Positions 19,751 through 30,588 of a DNA stretch of 64,000 nucleotides are shown piece by piece (position 1 is the first letter of the stretch; each line of letters starts with the position of its first letter). Position numbers and translations under genes: made by a program. Source of the stretch: Furcasterigmium furcatum (lineage: Eukaryota > Ascomycota > Sordariomycetes > Glomerellales > Plectosphaerellaceae); NCBI GenBank assembly GCA_001599815.1, contig BCIA01000002.1:3631626-3695625 (forward strand), given 5' to 3'. The notes beneath the pieces are model-generated. The model saw only the letters and a program-made list of their open reading frames with translations, was not told where the DNA came from and ran no database searches.

Positions 19751-21970
19751 ATGGACAACGACGAAGAGAGCGCCGAGGAGACCACTACCTCGCAGAGTAC
19801 CACCAAGGTCACCCTCACCTCGAGGGTCAAGCGGGGACTGGGGCGTGCCGTCGCGATGCCCCCGGTCTACAGCCTGCTGAGCATGATGGTCGTCATGAAG
19901 CGGCGGGGAAAATGGGACCATGCACTCAACTGCAGCGCTGCAGCGGCCAAGATGGCCCAGGATCCCTTCAGCAAGGCCCTCGCCCTGCTCTCTCTCGCCC
20001 AGTGCCAGCGCAACCAGCGTCCCGGCGACTGGGACGTGGCCTGCGACTGTCTGATGAAAGCCAAAGAACTGCTGCAGTCCCTGCCAGACTCGAAGAAGAA
20101 GACGAGATGGCTCCTGCGGGCTACCACTCAGCTCGGCGACACCATGGTCCGCATGAGACGATTCGCCGGCCAACCCATCCTGCAGGAGACCATCGAGGAG
20201 GCCGAGGAACTCCTGCAAAAGGTCCGCGATCTTGATGAGTCGTCCAAGTCGAAATCATCACGAGCAGCCAAGTCTCGGCTCGACATGCGCACCTTGTCCA
20301 TGGCCGAGCTGGGAGAGATGTACTACTACACCGGCCGATGGGAGCAGGGAGAGACCCTCTTACGGGAGCTGGTGCCCCTTCTCGTCGAGAAGCTCGGCTC
20401 CCACGATGAGATGACGATCGAGGCCCAGCGGGACCTCGCCAGCATGCTCGTCAACCAGGACAAGCACGAGGAAGCCGAGGCTGCTTATCAGGTAGCTCGC
20501 GAATGGAATATTAGCACGCCGACCTTCGGCCCAGAGGAACAGGCCGCCATCGATTACAACATCGCCATGTGCCTGTCGGAGCAAGGCAAGCACGCCCAAG
20601 CGAGAGACGCCCTGAAGCACATCGACCTGGCCGTCGACCTGCTGCACTACGCGAATGGAGAGTGGACCCTGAAGCTGGTTCGGACGACGCTGCTGAAGCT
20701 GGAGGACTACGAGGAGGTCGCGCGCCTTTGTCGTAGATTTCAACACGTGCTGGACGGGAAGGCGTCAACGTTCGGCCCCCTCAGCCCCGCCGCCATGCGG
20801 AACATGTCCGATCATGTCACCGCCCTCCTCAAACTCAAGAGGTTCAAGGAAGCGATACCCATCATCCGCGACAGGCTCGAGCGGGAGATGTCGGACCCCC
20901 ACCTGACCCCCTACAACACGCTATGGACGCGGGTTCGCCTCGCCCATGCCCTGCACAACGCCCAACACATGGACGAGGCCATCTACCACTACCGAAAGTG
21001 TCTGGAGCTGGAACGCGAGGCTCCCATGGAGGTACGGAGCGAATACTTCATGCGGAACCTCCTGCGATTCCTGGCATACGTGTACGAAGTGACTCAGGAC
21101 AACGAGCGGGCCCTGCTGGCGTATTCCGAGCTTCAGCAGACATACTACACCCAGCCGGCGAAGGACGGTAACATCTGGGGGTACCAGTGGTCCCGGGGCA
21201 AGATGCTCACGCTGCAGGGCAAGTGGGATGACGCTCTCAAGGTGTTCCTTGGGCCGCCCAGCTTCCGGTTCGGCGAGATGGATGAGTCACTCTTCAAGGG
21301 GTCCGAGTTGACCGACGACGCTAGGAAGATATTTGGACAGCACCTATCACAGTCCGATGATGCCGAAACGGGCAACGGCGAGGCTGCAGATGCCACCGCA
21401 GACATGGAGATCCAGCCCGTCACCGTCACTTTTCCGCCGTGGGCGAAGTCGCCTGCAATCAAGAGCAAGGGAAGCATGGTCTCATTGTCCATCCGGCCCG
21501 TCGCCGACGGACCCGATGGCGTGAGGGATGGCGGCGAACAGCAATCAAAGCAGGCCGCTGCTGCCGCAGAATCTGACGGAGAAGCAGAGTCTGTGGACCA
21601 AGCCTCGTCCGAACCCCCTGAGGTGGACTACACCATCGACACTGCAAGAAAGGCAGCCCTTGGCGCTCTCGGTCAGCAGCTGTACAGCTCCTACGATCCA
21701 GTTGCCGATTTGCAGGCCGTCGCGGACTTCGAGGATGAGACCGACCAGGAAGGTGAAGAGGAGGAGGATGACGACGAAGACAACCCAACGCCGAGCGTGG
21801 GAGCGAAGCTACGCAACGAGGGCTTCACCTACCCATTCATACCCGCAGATGGCGAGAAGAGGCCGCAGTTCCCGCTGCTGCCGAACACGTATGATGAGAT
21901 GGTGCGGCAGCGGAAGGCGCGGGAGGAGCGCCTGAGGTACCCGTGGCGGATTGCGCTAGGGACGGCATGA
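19751..21970 (+). CDS. Tetratricopeptide-repeat protein
   Basis: Single-exon gene of 739 residues. An N-terminal Ser/Thr/Glu-rich segment is followed, from about residue 45 to 480, by repeated helix pairs with the TPR pattern. Examples are the units around WDHALNCSAAAAKMA, ALALLSLAQCQ, GEMYYYTGRWEQGETLL, YNIAMCLSEQGKHAQARDAL, VRLAHALHNAQHMDEAIYHYRKCL and DNERALLAYSELQQ. TPR arrays bind other proteins; no catalytic domain is present. The C-terminal third is low-complexity, with a strongly acidic run at about residues 660-680. No signal peptide is seen. I do not recognise a specific orthologue, so only the repeat architecture is assigned. The ATG is the first in the long open frame after the presumed leader. 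Confidence 0.85.
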   Translation: MDNDEESAEETTTSQSTTKVTLTSRVKRGLGRAVAMPPVYSLLSMMVVMKRRGKWDHALNCSAAAAKMAQDPFSKALALLSLAQCQRNQRPGDWDVACDCLMKAKELLQSLPDSKKKTRWLLRATTQLGDTMVRMRRFAGQPILQETIEEAEELLQKVRDLDESSKSKSSRAAKSRLDMRTLSMAELGEMYYYTGRWEQGETLLRELVPLLVEKLGSHDEMTIEAQRDLASMLVNQDKHEEAEAAYQVAREWNISTPTFGPEEQAAIDYNIAMCLSEQGKHAQARDALKHIDLAVDLLHYANGEWTLKLVRTTLLKLEDYEEVARLCRRFQHVLDGKASTFGPLSPAAMRNMSDHVTALLKLKRFKEAIPIIRDRLEREMSDPHLTPYNTLWTRVRLAHALHNAQHMDEAIYHYRKCLELEREAPMEVRSEYFMRNLLRFLAYVYEVTQDNERALLAYSELQQTYYTQPAKDGNIWGYQWSRGKMLTLQGKWDDALKVFLGPPSFRFGEMDESLFKGSELTDDARKIFGQHLSQSDDAETGNGEAADATADMEIQPVTVTFPPWAKSPAIKSKGSMVSLSIRPVADGPDGVRDGGEQQSKQAAAAAESDGEAESVDQASSEPPEVDYTIDTARKAALGALGQQLYSSYDPVADLQAVADFEDETDQEGEEEEDDDEDNPTPSVGAKLRNEGFTYPFIPADGEKRPQFPLLPNTYDEMVRQRKAREERLRYPWRIALGTA

Positions 21971-22334
21971 GAGAATGGTAGATGCATCGATGATTTTTCG
22001 GATATACCCCTTTCCCTCGACAGGTTGGGCGGGGAGGCTTCACGAGTTTTACGACACACTGAGCGACAGGACGGGCGTCGGGCGTTTGCTGCTTCACATT
22101 CATCTTTGCCTTATTCGGAAGCACCTGGAGGGGGGGCCTGTCTTCTCCCAACTATGTAGTTTGTCAATCACGCTGGATTGGGGGTTTGAATCTCAACTTG
22201 GTCATCTCGGGTTCAAAATCGTCTCATGTTCTCATGCCTTCTAATTCATCGTCTCTCGTTTCCATGTGCGTCTGCAGTCATCCCATGTCACTGGGCATCC
22301 TGCGCAAGCACGTCCAATCCCCGGGTCTTTCCAG
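21971..22334. other. Convergent intergenic region
   Basis: 3' flanks of the TPR gene (+) and the histone-like gene (-). Nothing else recognised. Confidence 0.55.
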
Positions 22335-22975
22335 TTATTCAGGACAAGACGAGGGCTGAGCCGAACCTGAGAACGCCGAGGCCCTCCCCATGATCGCCAA
22401 AGCCACCTTCATATCCCTTAGTTGCAAGATAACGCGATTGTCGTGCTCGGTCATGGCGAGGGACTCTGGTATTGTCAGTACTGCTTAGCTACATCGTTGC
22501 ATTACAACGGCATACCTCTGAGGATTTCTGTGGTCTTCTTCTCCACGCCTTCCTGTAATGCATCCCATGCTTTATCATCGAGCTCCATGTCTGCGCGAAT
22601 GTCCTTGAGTATGCCGCGAGCCAGCCGTCGGAAATTGGATCGGGGGATCTCGAACTTGTACAGTTCGGGAGCTGGTTCGGAAGCTGGTTCGGATTCTTTG
22701 GGCTTGGTACGAAACCAGATCCTCTTGAAGGCGCGGGTGGCTAAGAGGGTTTGAGCAGCTGAAATACTCACGAAGGGAGATCATCACTTACCGACCAGGC
22801 GGACTCGGCGGCTGCGGAAGTATACCGGGCATCGGATTTTGCCCTTCTTCGATTTCCTCGTCTTGGTTGTCTTGCTGGCTTTCTTCACCTTGACTGAAGC
22901 CCGGCGGGTGGGCTTCGTGATGCCTTCACGGAACTTGCGCTTCTTCCGGACAGCAGCGGGCTTGGTATTTGCCAT
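22335..22975 (-). CDS. Highly divergent histone H3-like protein
   Basis: Three exons, 22792..22975, 22516..22740 and 22335..22465, with introns of 51 and 50 nt in phase 1, giving 179 residues. The N-terminus (MANTKPAAVRKKRKF) starts like an H3 tail and keeps a lysine at position 4, but the ARKS motifs are missing and the tail is rich in Lys and Arg. VATRAFKRIW resembles the H3 alphaN helix. From Phe98 on, the protein aligns without gaps to H3 from Phe67: RRLARGILKDIRAD with QRLVREIAQDFKTD, ALQE with ALQE, HDNRV with HAKRV, and RDMKVALAIMG with KDIQLARRIRG. Residues equivalent to H3 His113, Arg116, Asp123 and Gly132 are kept. Those at Arg83 (Glu), Glu105 (Arg) and Thr118 (Ile) are changed. A ~14-residue Pro/Glu-rich insert separates alphaN from alpha1. 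It is probably a chromatin protein; it is neither canonical H3 nor an obvious CENP-A. Confidence 0.82.
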
Positions 22976-23361
22976 CTAGGCGCGATGTCAGCGAAAACTT
23001 CTCGGTCTCAGACTCTTGATTACCTTGTTCTCCTTCGTTTGGGGTTGTGTGTGCAAGGTTCAGAGTAGGATTAAGGCGAGGCGAAGGTCGCGAACTGATG
23101 ATTCGGGCAGCTGGTAAGAGGCTCATGTGAATGGATGGGATGGAAGGAGATGGCATACACGACCAGGCAAGAGCAGGAAATATTCCTTACGTCTTTCCTT
23201 CGTTGTTGAAGTTGGAATGTAGACGTTGTCAGACGGCTCCTTGGACACGGCCTACCCGAGGTGAAATGCCAAACATGCTCAGAGGCTTCGATCCATAGTG
23301 GTATATCTCGTGTGCTCATAACATTCGTGCATCGTATCAGACGGCTCCAGGCCGTCGCTTC
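22976..23361. other. Intergenic region upstream of the H3-like gene
   Basis: About 0.39 kb between the H3-like gene start and the stop of the next minus-strand gene. No feature supported. Confidence 0.5.
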
Positions 23362-24367
23362 ACATCATCGCCGCCATAAGCCCAGCGGCGACGATCATGG
23401 CCGCCCATGCCGTGGTCCCTCCGAGTCCATCACCGAGACGAATCCCACTCGCGCCGTCCTCGAGACCTCTGCTGTCCTCCTGGATGCTGGTGGCGGCAAC
23501 ACAAACCACATCCGCGGTGACAGTCCTCTCGGCCGAGTCCGTCGAGTTTCTTATCGACTCGTTTGCATACCCCCATACGATCCCGGCGACCCAGATCTGG
23601 CGGATGGCCCGGTCATAGTCATCCGTGTCGTCCGCCGAGTGGTTTCCCGCCGCGTACCGGACGACATCACCCCGACTTGACTGCTCAAGAGGAAAGCCTA
23701 GTTCCCGCTGTTAGTCTTCCCGGCCGCGAAGTTTGAAAGGAGACATCCCAGGGGGCAACATACCACTGGTCCCCGAAATGCCATCGAACCTGAACTCCTT
23801 CTCGTCTTCGTCCTCAAAGTCCAGCTCGCTCGCACACTCGGAAACAAGCGGGAAGATGCACCTCGAGCCAGAATCCTCCTGGATAAAAGTATCCCTCATC
23901 GCCCTTTCCAGCCCATCGCGGCATGAAGTGCTGAGCACCCCGCCACAGTCGCCCCTGACGTCGTCGTCGTCTTCCACGACCAGCCGCGACGAGAGGAAGA
24001 AGCTCTGACACACCGTCCATGACTGCCCCGTCCCGTTCGATTCCAACAAGTGTTCTAACGTTCCGTCGGGGGGCTGAAACCCCACCTCCGTGGCGGTCGT
24101 GAACCGCTCATCCTCGGCAAGATCGTCACCCAGGAGCGGGACGTTGGCCTGCACCCAGATCCTGAGGGACCAGTCGGCGGGCCTGCCGGGGTATGGCAGG
24201 GTGATATCGTACCCGGGGACGTTCGCGCGACCGGTGGCATTCGGCCGGGAAACAACGGCGTCCCAGGCGTCGTCGGAGAGGGCATGGGCTTCTTCGCCGA
24301 TGGTGTGTGCCTGCCAGGCGCTCCGGGCAAGGAAGGGGAGGAGATAGATCGGTGATGGCGGTTTCAT
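23362..24367 (-). CDS. Hypothetical secreted protein, possibly GPI-anchored
   Basis: Two exons, 23764..24367 and 23362..23699, with a 64-nt intron (GTATGT donor, ACTAG acceptor, phase 1), giving 313 residues. The N-terminus MKPPSPIYLLPFLARSAWQA is a weak signal peptide. The body is acidic and contains several cysteines (CQSFF, DCGG, SCRDG, RCIF, SECAS), in keeping with disulfides. The C-terminus is a hydrophobic tail (AWAAMIVAAGLMAAMM) preceded by small residues (DGASG, GLGG), the layout of a GPI-attachment signal. No catalytic family is recognised. Upstream codons in the same frame begin with GTG, so ATG 24367 is the preferred start. Confidence 0.7.
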
Positions 24368-24928
24368 GGTGGCGGTGAAGAATGCGGGAAGGGCGCCATA
24401 CGGGTCGTGGATTCTGCGCTGCTGTCGACGTCGGTGAAAGGAGTTCGGGTGTGTAGGATTCTGGGTTCCCCTCCTCACTCGCAGGGAGATGCACACATCT
24501 TTTGTATTCAGGCTGGCCCCATGATGGAATGGGGCGACATCTTGGCGGTCCTTGGCCTGAAAGGGATGATCTGCCTCGTTGCCCGCATCACCGCCGGTCA
24601 GATGCCCAATGGCGGGAGCGAGTCACACAGCCCTGACGTCGGGCCGGGGGTGTGAGGGGTCAGGTCAAGCCGGCGCTACCCCGCTGCCCAGCGGTCTCCT
24701 GGATCCTCTCGGATGTGCCAAGATCCGGGGAAACGCACGAGATGACCCAGATTATCTCCACCGGAATCAAGAACAACTGCTATGATGTTGTGTGCACCCT
24801 GACTTACATCACCGGTCGACCTCAAGGGCACCTCGTCAAATTGCTTGCTTTCCCTTCTCGTATATCATTGCTGATCCGTTCTGTCTCCGAACTCCGGTGC
24901 CAAACGCCTCCGATTTCCTGCCTGTGAC
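24368..24928. other. Intergenic region
   Basis: About 0.56 kb between the secreted-protein gene start and the HAM1-like gene stop, both on the minus strand. No feature recognised. Confidence 0.5.
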
Positions 24929-27212
24929 TCAAACAGCCGTGGTGTACGTGTCGAAAATGTCGTTCCTCCAGCCAGCACGCTCGTACTCGTACACTCTCTC
25001 CTCCGCCGCTGCGGCCTCCTCGTTCCACATCTTGACCAAGCTTCCTGGAGCGTACACCCCCTTGAAAACCCCGTGTCCGGGCTGCGCAACGCCGACCCTT
25101 GTGTACAGGTCCGGGTCTTCAGTTGGCTTGAGCCTGCTCAGGACCGCCTTGACAAATGTCCACAGGTCGTCGGGATTCGCAATTTGCGTGGCTCGAAGGC
25201 GCTCCCTGGCGAAAAGGAACTCGCGGTTCGCAAAGTGACATGCTTCCGCGACAGATGTGGCGATCTGCACTTCCAGTGCTGTCCGCACAATCGGCCGAAC
25301 AAATGGCTTCAGGATCCATGCCAAAAAGGAGAACTTGCTCTTCGACAAGGTGTAGTTGAGATGGTGGACCTTGACCCGGACGTGGCGGAGCGTGAGCACC
25401 TTCTCCAGCCGCTCCTTGCCAATCTCGACGTCGATGGCAATGTCGATGCCCCTCTCGTCAAGATGGAAGCCCGCGATGCCAGTGTCTGCCAGCCGCAGGA
25501 TGCCCGAGTGAAGCCTCAACCAGTAGCCCAGTTCATCCGCCGCGATCGAAAGCCCTGAAACCGTGATTCGCATTACCGTTTTGACGGTCGAAGAGGTGCG
25601 GACGAGTGCCTTGCGAATCTCTACGTCATTCCTGGTGGAGATGTTCAACTTGAAAGGGAGGAAGGATGAATGGTTGACCGTACGTCCAGGCTCGAGGATG
25701 AGGTTTTCCAATAGCAAATCCATCGCCGGGGTAGACACCTCCAGGCGGGGAATCGGAATGTACTGTACTGCTTGAATGAGCAAGGGGATGAAGACGTTGA
25801 TCGAGTCAGAAAGCAGCTCGTTGTTGGTGTACTGATGCGCCGGGCTGAGGAGCTTGAGAACGCGCGTTGTGGTGTTCACAAGTTTCTTGACATCACTGTC
25901 ATCAAGCGCAGAATTGAGTGCTCTGTGCAGCCTGTCGAGAAAGGCGTCGAGGTCATCCCGGACGGAGGAGTCGGAGGTGAGGTGTCGCGATTTGGCTCGG
26001 AGCTCTTTAAACCTCTCCTCGGCATGTTCGAAGAAATCGGGATCGGTAAGGAGATCCTGGATGAGGTTGCCAATCTGACGCACGAGCTTGTCGAACTCGG
26101 GGTCACTCTTGCCGTGCTCCATGACGGCTTTGAAGGTGTTCTCCACCTCCTCCCACTCCTTTCGATCCCCGAAAGACGTCAGGAAGGCCCAGAAGTTGTG
26201 CAGCGCCTTGTCGGCCTCGGGGTTCTTGTCGACATCGTCTTCTGCAACTTGCAGTGTGTCGGACACGGCGTGAGAATAGATGAGGAGGTATCGACGGACG
26301 AGCAACGAGATGGTCGACACGGAATCGGAGTAGTCTGGCCTCTTCCGGAGCTTGAGAACTGCTTGCTTCAAGCGATTGGTCAATGTCTCCTGCTCTTCAC
26401 CAGTGATATGGTCCCTCAAGCTTTGGCCAGCTTCCTCTGCGACCTTGACAGCCCCGTCTGCGACTGCGTGAGTCACCTCGGAGGCCCCCTGCTCGACGTC
26501 TTCCTTGCTCGGGGGCGTATTCTTCGCGTCACCGTTCGGATGCTTGAGAGCTTCCTCTTCCTCTTTGGACGGCTCTACTTGTTTTGCGACTTGTTTGGAG
26601 ACATCAGATAGAGTGAAGGCGGTATCGCGGAATACCTCCCGCCCGATGGTCGTCAAGTCGGTAAGGAAGATGCGGAAGTCGGAGTTGGTCAGGAGGAGAG
26701 AGCCCACGGTCTGGAGGCTCTGGTAGGCTGGAGGGCGGAATGTCAGCGTCGAATGAACCAAGTAGGTCATGTAAGTACGAACCTGCAGCTGTGTCTGCCT
26801 TGGACTTGGCTCGCGACGCCCTGTAGGCCAGGTCGTCTGTGTCTACGGATAGCCGAGCCTTTGAGAGGTACCAGATAAAGTCCTGGATCTGGTCCTGGTC
26901 GTTCTTGTGAATGAGCAACTCGATGAACTGCTTCAGCAAGAGCCTGACATTGAGGACGAGCGAACGGCCAGAGTCGCTGAGATTGGAGGTGTCGGGATTC
27001 AGTATTTCGGCGGTCAGGAGTGTCCGAATGTTGATGATGAGCTGCTCGTTGGTCGGCATGTACCCCTTGGACATGGCACGCAGCATCTGGTAAGAGTGGA
27101 GCTTCTCATGGAGGCGGTTCTGGAGCGAGGTATCGTCGTTATACCGGGGAAGAAGAGGCTCCGTCTCGCGGTCCTCACGCCTTTTGAGGAGGCCGAAGCA
27201 CGAGGAAAACAT
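24929..27212 (-). CDS. HAM1-like protein (HAM1_N and HAM1_C/DUF4449 domains)
   Basis: Two exons, 26783..27212 and 24929..26727, with a 55-nt intron (GTTCGT donor, CTCCAG acceptor), giving 742 residues. The pattern is that of the fungal HAM1-like family. An N-terminal helical domain contains the conserved SLQTVGSLLLTNSDFR at the splice junction and the segment DKALHNFWAFL. A C-terminal domain runs from about residue 460, with NISTRNDVEIRKALV and WLRLHSGILRLADTGIAGFHLDERGI, and has the look of a BPI/SMP-like lipid-binding fold. The last part ends EERVYEYERAGWRNDIFDT. No signal peptide or membrane helix is evident, so it probably acts at membranes from the cytosol. A Glu/Lys-rich linker around residues 185-230 separates sub-domains. 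The molecular function of the family is not settled as far as I know. Confidence 0.82.
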
Positions 27213-27928
27213 GGCGGCTGGGACGTCGTGAGGCCAATTGAGGGACTACAGAGAGAATACAGGGAGAAGGCTGGGCATCCTGGGCGTTAGGGGAGCGGAT
27301 GAGGAGGTGAAGATGTTTGTCTGGACGATGACCCCTAGCGGCAAGTCAGAAGAGGGGAAGCTCCTTCCGGGACGGATGTGAGGCGGTCATGGTGATGGAA
27401 GGTTCAAGGCAGGCGCGGCGGAAACACGCGACGCGATGACGTCGTTGACCGCGGTCTGGAGCAAATGCTCCTGCCAGCACTTGCTACGAAGCTGGAACAG
27501 TAAGCAGCCACTTGAGATAAGCCTCTGTACCTGGGAGGATGATAATGGACCAAAGAAAATAGGCAATCCGAGAGATCAAGTGTCCCTTAGTTTTATTTTG
27601 CTTTTGGCACGTCGAGACACGGAAAGTTGCTCCTCTTGGTTGAAGAAGCCAAGTGCCAAGCCGACATTTAGCTCGGAGCTCATGTGGGGATCGGATCTTC
27701 CCTTGGCTTACATAAGGCAACACTCTCCTTCGACGACAGGGGCGAATTGTCACCGGCCCCAGGAATGGAATTTTGAGCAGATCATGTTTCATTCATATAC
27801 CAAGTACTACTGGCTGTCATCCCGTCGTTTACGCACGAACAAGCAATCCATCGTTCATTCCCGGCAACCCAGACCCTTTCCCCCCTCCCTAGCGGACTCG
27901 CTGATCCCACCCGTCGTGCCGCCGTCCC
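27213..27928. other. Intergenic region upstream of the HAM1-like gene
   Basis: About 0.7 kb, promoter of the HAM1-like gene and 3' flank of the small secreted-protein gene. No further feature is supported. Confidence 0.5.
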
Positions 27929-28808
27929 TTAGTACGTGGGGCGACCAAGGCTGACGAGACCGGTCACGGCCTGCAGAACACCTCCAAGGCCGCCGTTCGT
28001 CGGGACATTCAGGCTGGGAAGCCCAAGACCGGCAACCAGACCCTGGACGATCCTGCCGAGCTCCTGGACGACCCCGGCGAGGCCAGTGACGCCGACAGTT
28101 GCCTCGCCTCGGATGCGCTGGATCTCCAAGATGAAGGTACGGAGAGGGGTCAAGAACGGCTCGACGGCGCTTTCGAGTGCGGCAAGCTCTGCGACGACCA
28201 AGTTCTGAATAGCCGGCCGGACGCCAATGAGCGCCGCTGTGAACGTGATGCCAATGTTGGTAATGAGGGAGATCGCGCTGGTGAGAGCCCTTCGGATGTT
28301 GTCGAGCTGCTCCCTCGACAACCCCTCGATAATAGCCTGCAGGTTTTGCCCAGAGCCCGTTGTAGCTCTGAGGATTGTCTCGCCGGCAAAGCGGAAGGCA
28401 TTGGCAATCTGGCGGAAGTTGGCCCGGATGACCCCCTGGATCTGCACGAGCACTTCCGCGCTGACGGCGCCCTTGCTCTGCTCGATGGCAGCTCCTGCAC
28501 TAGGGTCAGTACTGGTACAGCCTCTACACCCGACGAAAAGACGTACTGATGGCTTCGACGCTGATGTTGACCACCCGCGTGAGCTCCGCGAGGGCGGCCG
28601 TAATCGAGTCGGCAGCACCGCCACTCTGGCGCTCCTCAATGTCGGAATGGATCTCTTCGATGCCAGGCGAGCGCTGCTCAACACCGGAATGGAACTCCTC
28701 AATTCCAGTTGAGCGATCCTCAAGGCAGAGCGAGCGCTCCTCGACGTCTTTAATGGTCGGGGCCGCCGAAGCGAAGGCGACCAGAGCGAGAATATTGAAG
28801 AACTTCAT
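27929..28808 (-). CDS. Small secreted protein with a Glu-rich pro-region
   Basis: Two exons, 28547..28808 and 27929..28494, with a 52-nt intron (GTACGT donor, GTGCAG acceptor), giving 275 residues. The signal peptide is clear (MKFFNILALVAFASAAP). Residues 18-60 contain two copies of a short repeat of the type GIEE-x-HS-x-x-E-x-R, suggesting a pro-region or spacer. The rest is a long amphipathic helical domain rich in Ala, Ile and Val with almost no aromatics or cysteines (NIRRALTSAISLITNIGITF, GVVQELGRIVQGLVAGLG). That composition resembles hydrophobic-surface-binding and cell-wall galactomannoprotein types, but I cannot assign a family. A TATA-like element lies about 130 bp upstream. Confidence 0.72.
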
Positions 28809-28938
28809 GGCTGAAGTCAAGAAGTGGGTACCAAGGAGGCAACGGGTGACAAGGTAAGGGGCAAGACAGGGTGTGATGTGCCGGGTGATCTGGCTGGCTG
28901 GATGATCCATATGTCAACCTGGGGCATACGAAGGCTCC

Positions 28939-28946
28939 TTATATAA
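28939..28946 (-). promoter_or_regulatory. TATA-like element of the small secreted-protein gene
   Basis: TTATATAA about 130 bp upstream of ATG 28808. Called by pattern and distance. Confidence 0.4.
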
Positions 28947-30588
28947 CTATTTCAAGCTGGAATGCCGGGCCACACATCGGTGCCCGCGATCTCCAAAGGT
29001 TGTCATGGCGAGGGACACCGACGGAGCAGTCTCACCTTTCACTGACAGCCCTTGCAGGTCTCTGCATTCAGCCTGACGACGGGCGGGATGCACAAGCACA
29101 TCATCCTAGCTTGACGACTAGCTTCCCAGCTGCTGATCGGACATCCCGACGCGACTGTTTTCGTCCCGCTCGCAGCTCTTTTCCAACGTCTTCATCACTC
29201 TGGCGATAACCGTCGACATCAGAACATCGCACTGGAAAGGACCTCCCGGACCACGCCCACGCCATGGAATACTGTCGGTTGCCAGGGGGCCTTTTGGCAT
29301 GAACCGTCGTCATTGACGACACTCAAGGCGACATTTGTGAATCCCACCGGCCCGAGGATGACCATGGCCCCATTCCTCTCTATCTTCATGTGTCTTAGAC
29401 ACGGTTTCATGCCAACGGCACGCGGTCGCCGCGCGCTGCAGTCTCGGCGGGTGCCATGCATCGGCCCATCGGGACCGTTCTAGACGCAGACTTGCCAACT
29501 TGCTTCTTCCTTCGTCGGTGATTTTGCCCGACATTTTTCGCCTCAACTCGCGATTCCTCCCTTGCGCCTCTCTTAACTCCAATGGCAAGCAGTCTTATGG
29601 CCTGCTCCAGTGGCAAGAAGTGATGGTTGTGGTTGGCACGACTCGCACGGCAGCTGAGACATCCGTGTCTCCAGGACGAATGCAGATCGGCAATCACTGC
29701 GTATCGCCGCCTGACTAACTTGTCAACGTTCGGCAGCCTCCACAGTCTCACCTGTCAACCCTTTCACTGCCACTAGGCCGTGGGTAGCGGGGACGATCTT
29801 CTCCGCCCTCCCCTGACTGACAGGCCAAGCGTCTTGTGATTTCAAAGGAGCGGCACTGGCATATCGCACCTTAGCGTCGCATCTGATCTGCGCTAAGGGA
29901 GCCTTCCGCAAACGGGCCGGGGACTGGGACTGTAACGGACTGGCCCTGAGAGGGAGGCTCCTCCTAGGCCTGTTACTGGTCAATGGCTCGGAAGCTTCAC
30001 CGCTGCAGGCCGTCGACTCGAGCTGCATGCGTGGACCGGGCCGGACATCTGCACGATGCGATGCAACGCACTCTGCCAAGGCTCAAGGCAAACGTCTGGG
30101 CCACGGATTCCGACGGGACCGAAGAAGCAAGATCGACAACGCGCAGCTTCCTGAGACATATCTGGGTTCCGGCCAGAGGCTTCAGCTTCCATCAGTCCCC
30201 CAGACCCTGCGGCCTACCCACTGCTGACTGCCGAGTTGGTAGCATCAGGATGCTTTTGTGTATATTGACTCAGATGCCGGGAGGAAGCAGCGGTTAACTC
30301 CGTGGGCTCAGTCACATCATGCAGACGAACACGCGGCATATCACGACAGTACGGGCTGATTGGGCCCGTCCTACATGCAGGAGGCTGACGTCTCTCTTCA
30401 TCGATTCAATACGTGGCTCAACTGTAGTAGTGAGGACGAATCCAGCTGCGGCTTGCTCCTCACGTCTTGCACATATGGCTGAACTTTGACGCCCGATCTT
30501 ATTAATGCAGGTTTAGGTTCAGTATGAATTCTGTTGTAAGTAGAATCTAGCCCTGGCCATGCTGCAAAGAATACCGCATGTGGTTGCT
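28947..30588. other. Intergenic region without recognised genes
   Basis: About 1.6 kb. Open frames on both strands are short and lack protein-like composition. No tRNA, repeat or transposon remnant was recognised. Confidence 0.5.

Noticed and set aside
22335..22975. Centromeric H3 (CENP-A)
   Set aside because: The fold is H3, but the alphaN-alpha1 insert, the shortened divergent C-terminus and the loss of otherwise universal residues do not match fungal CENP-A, which keeps them.
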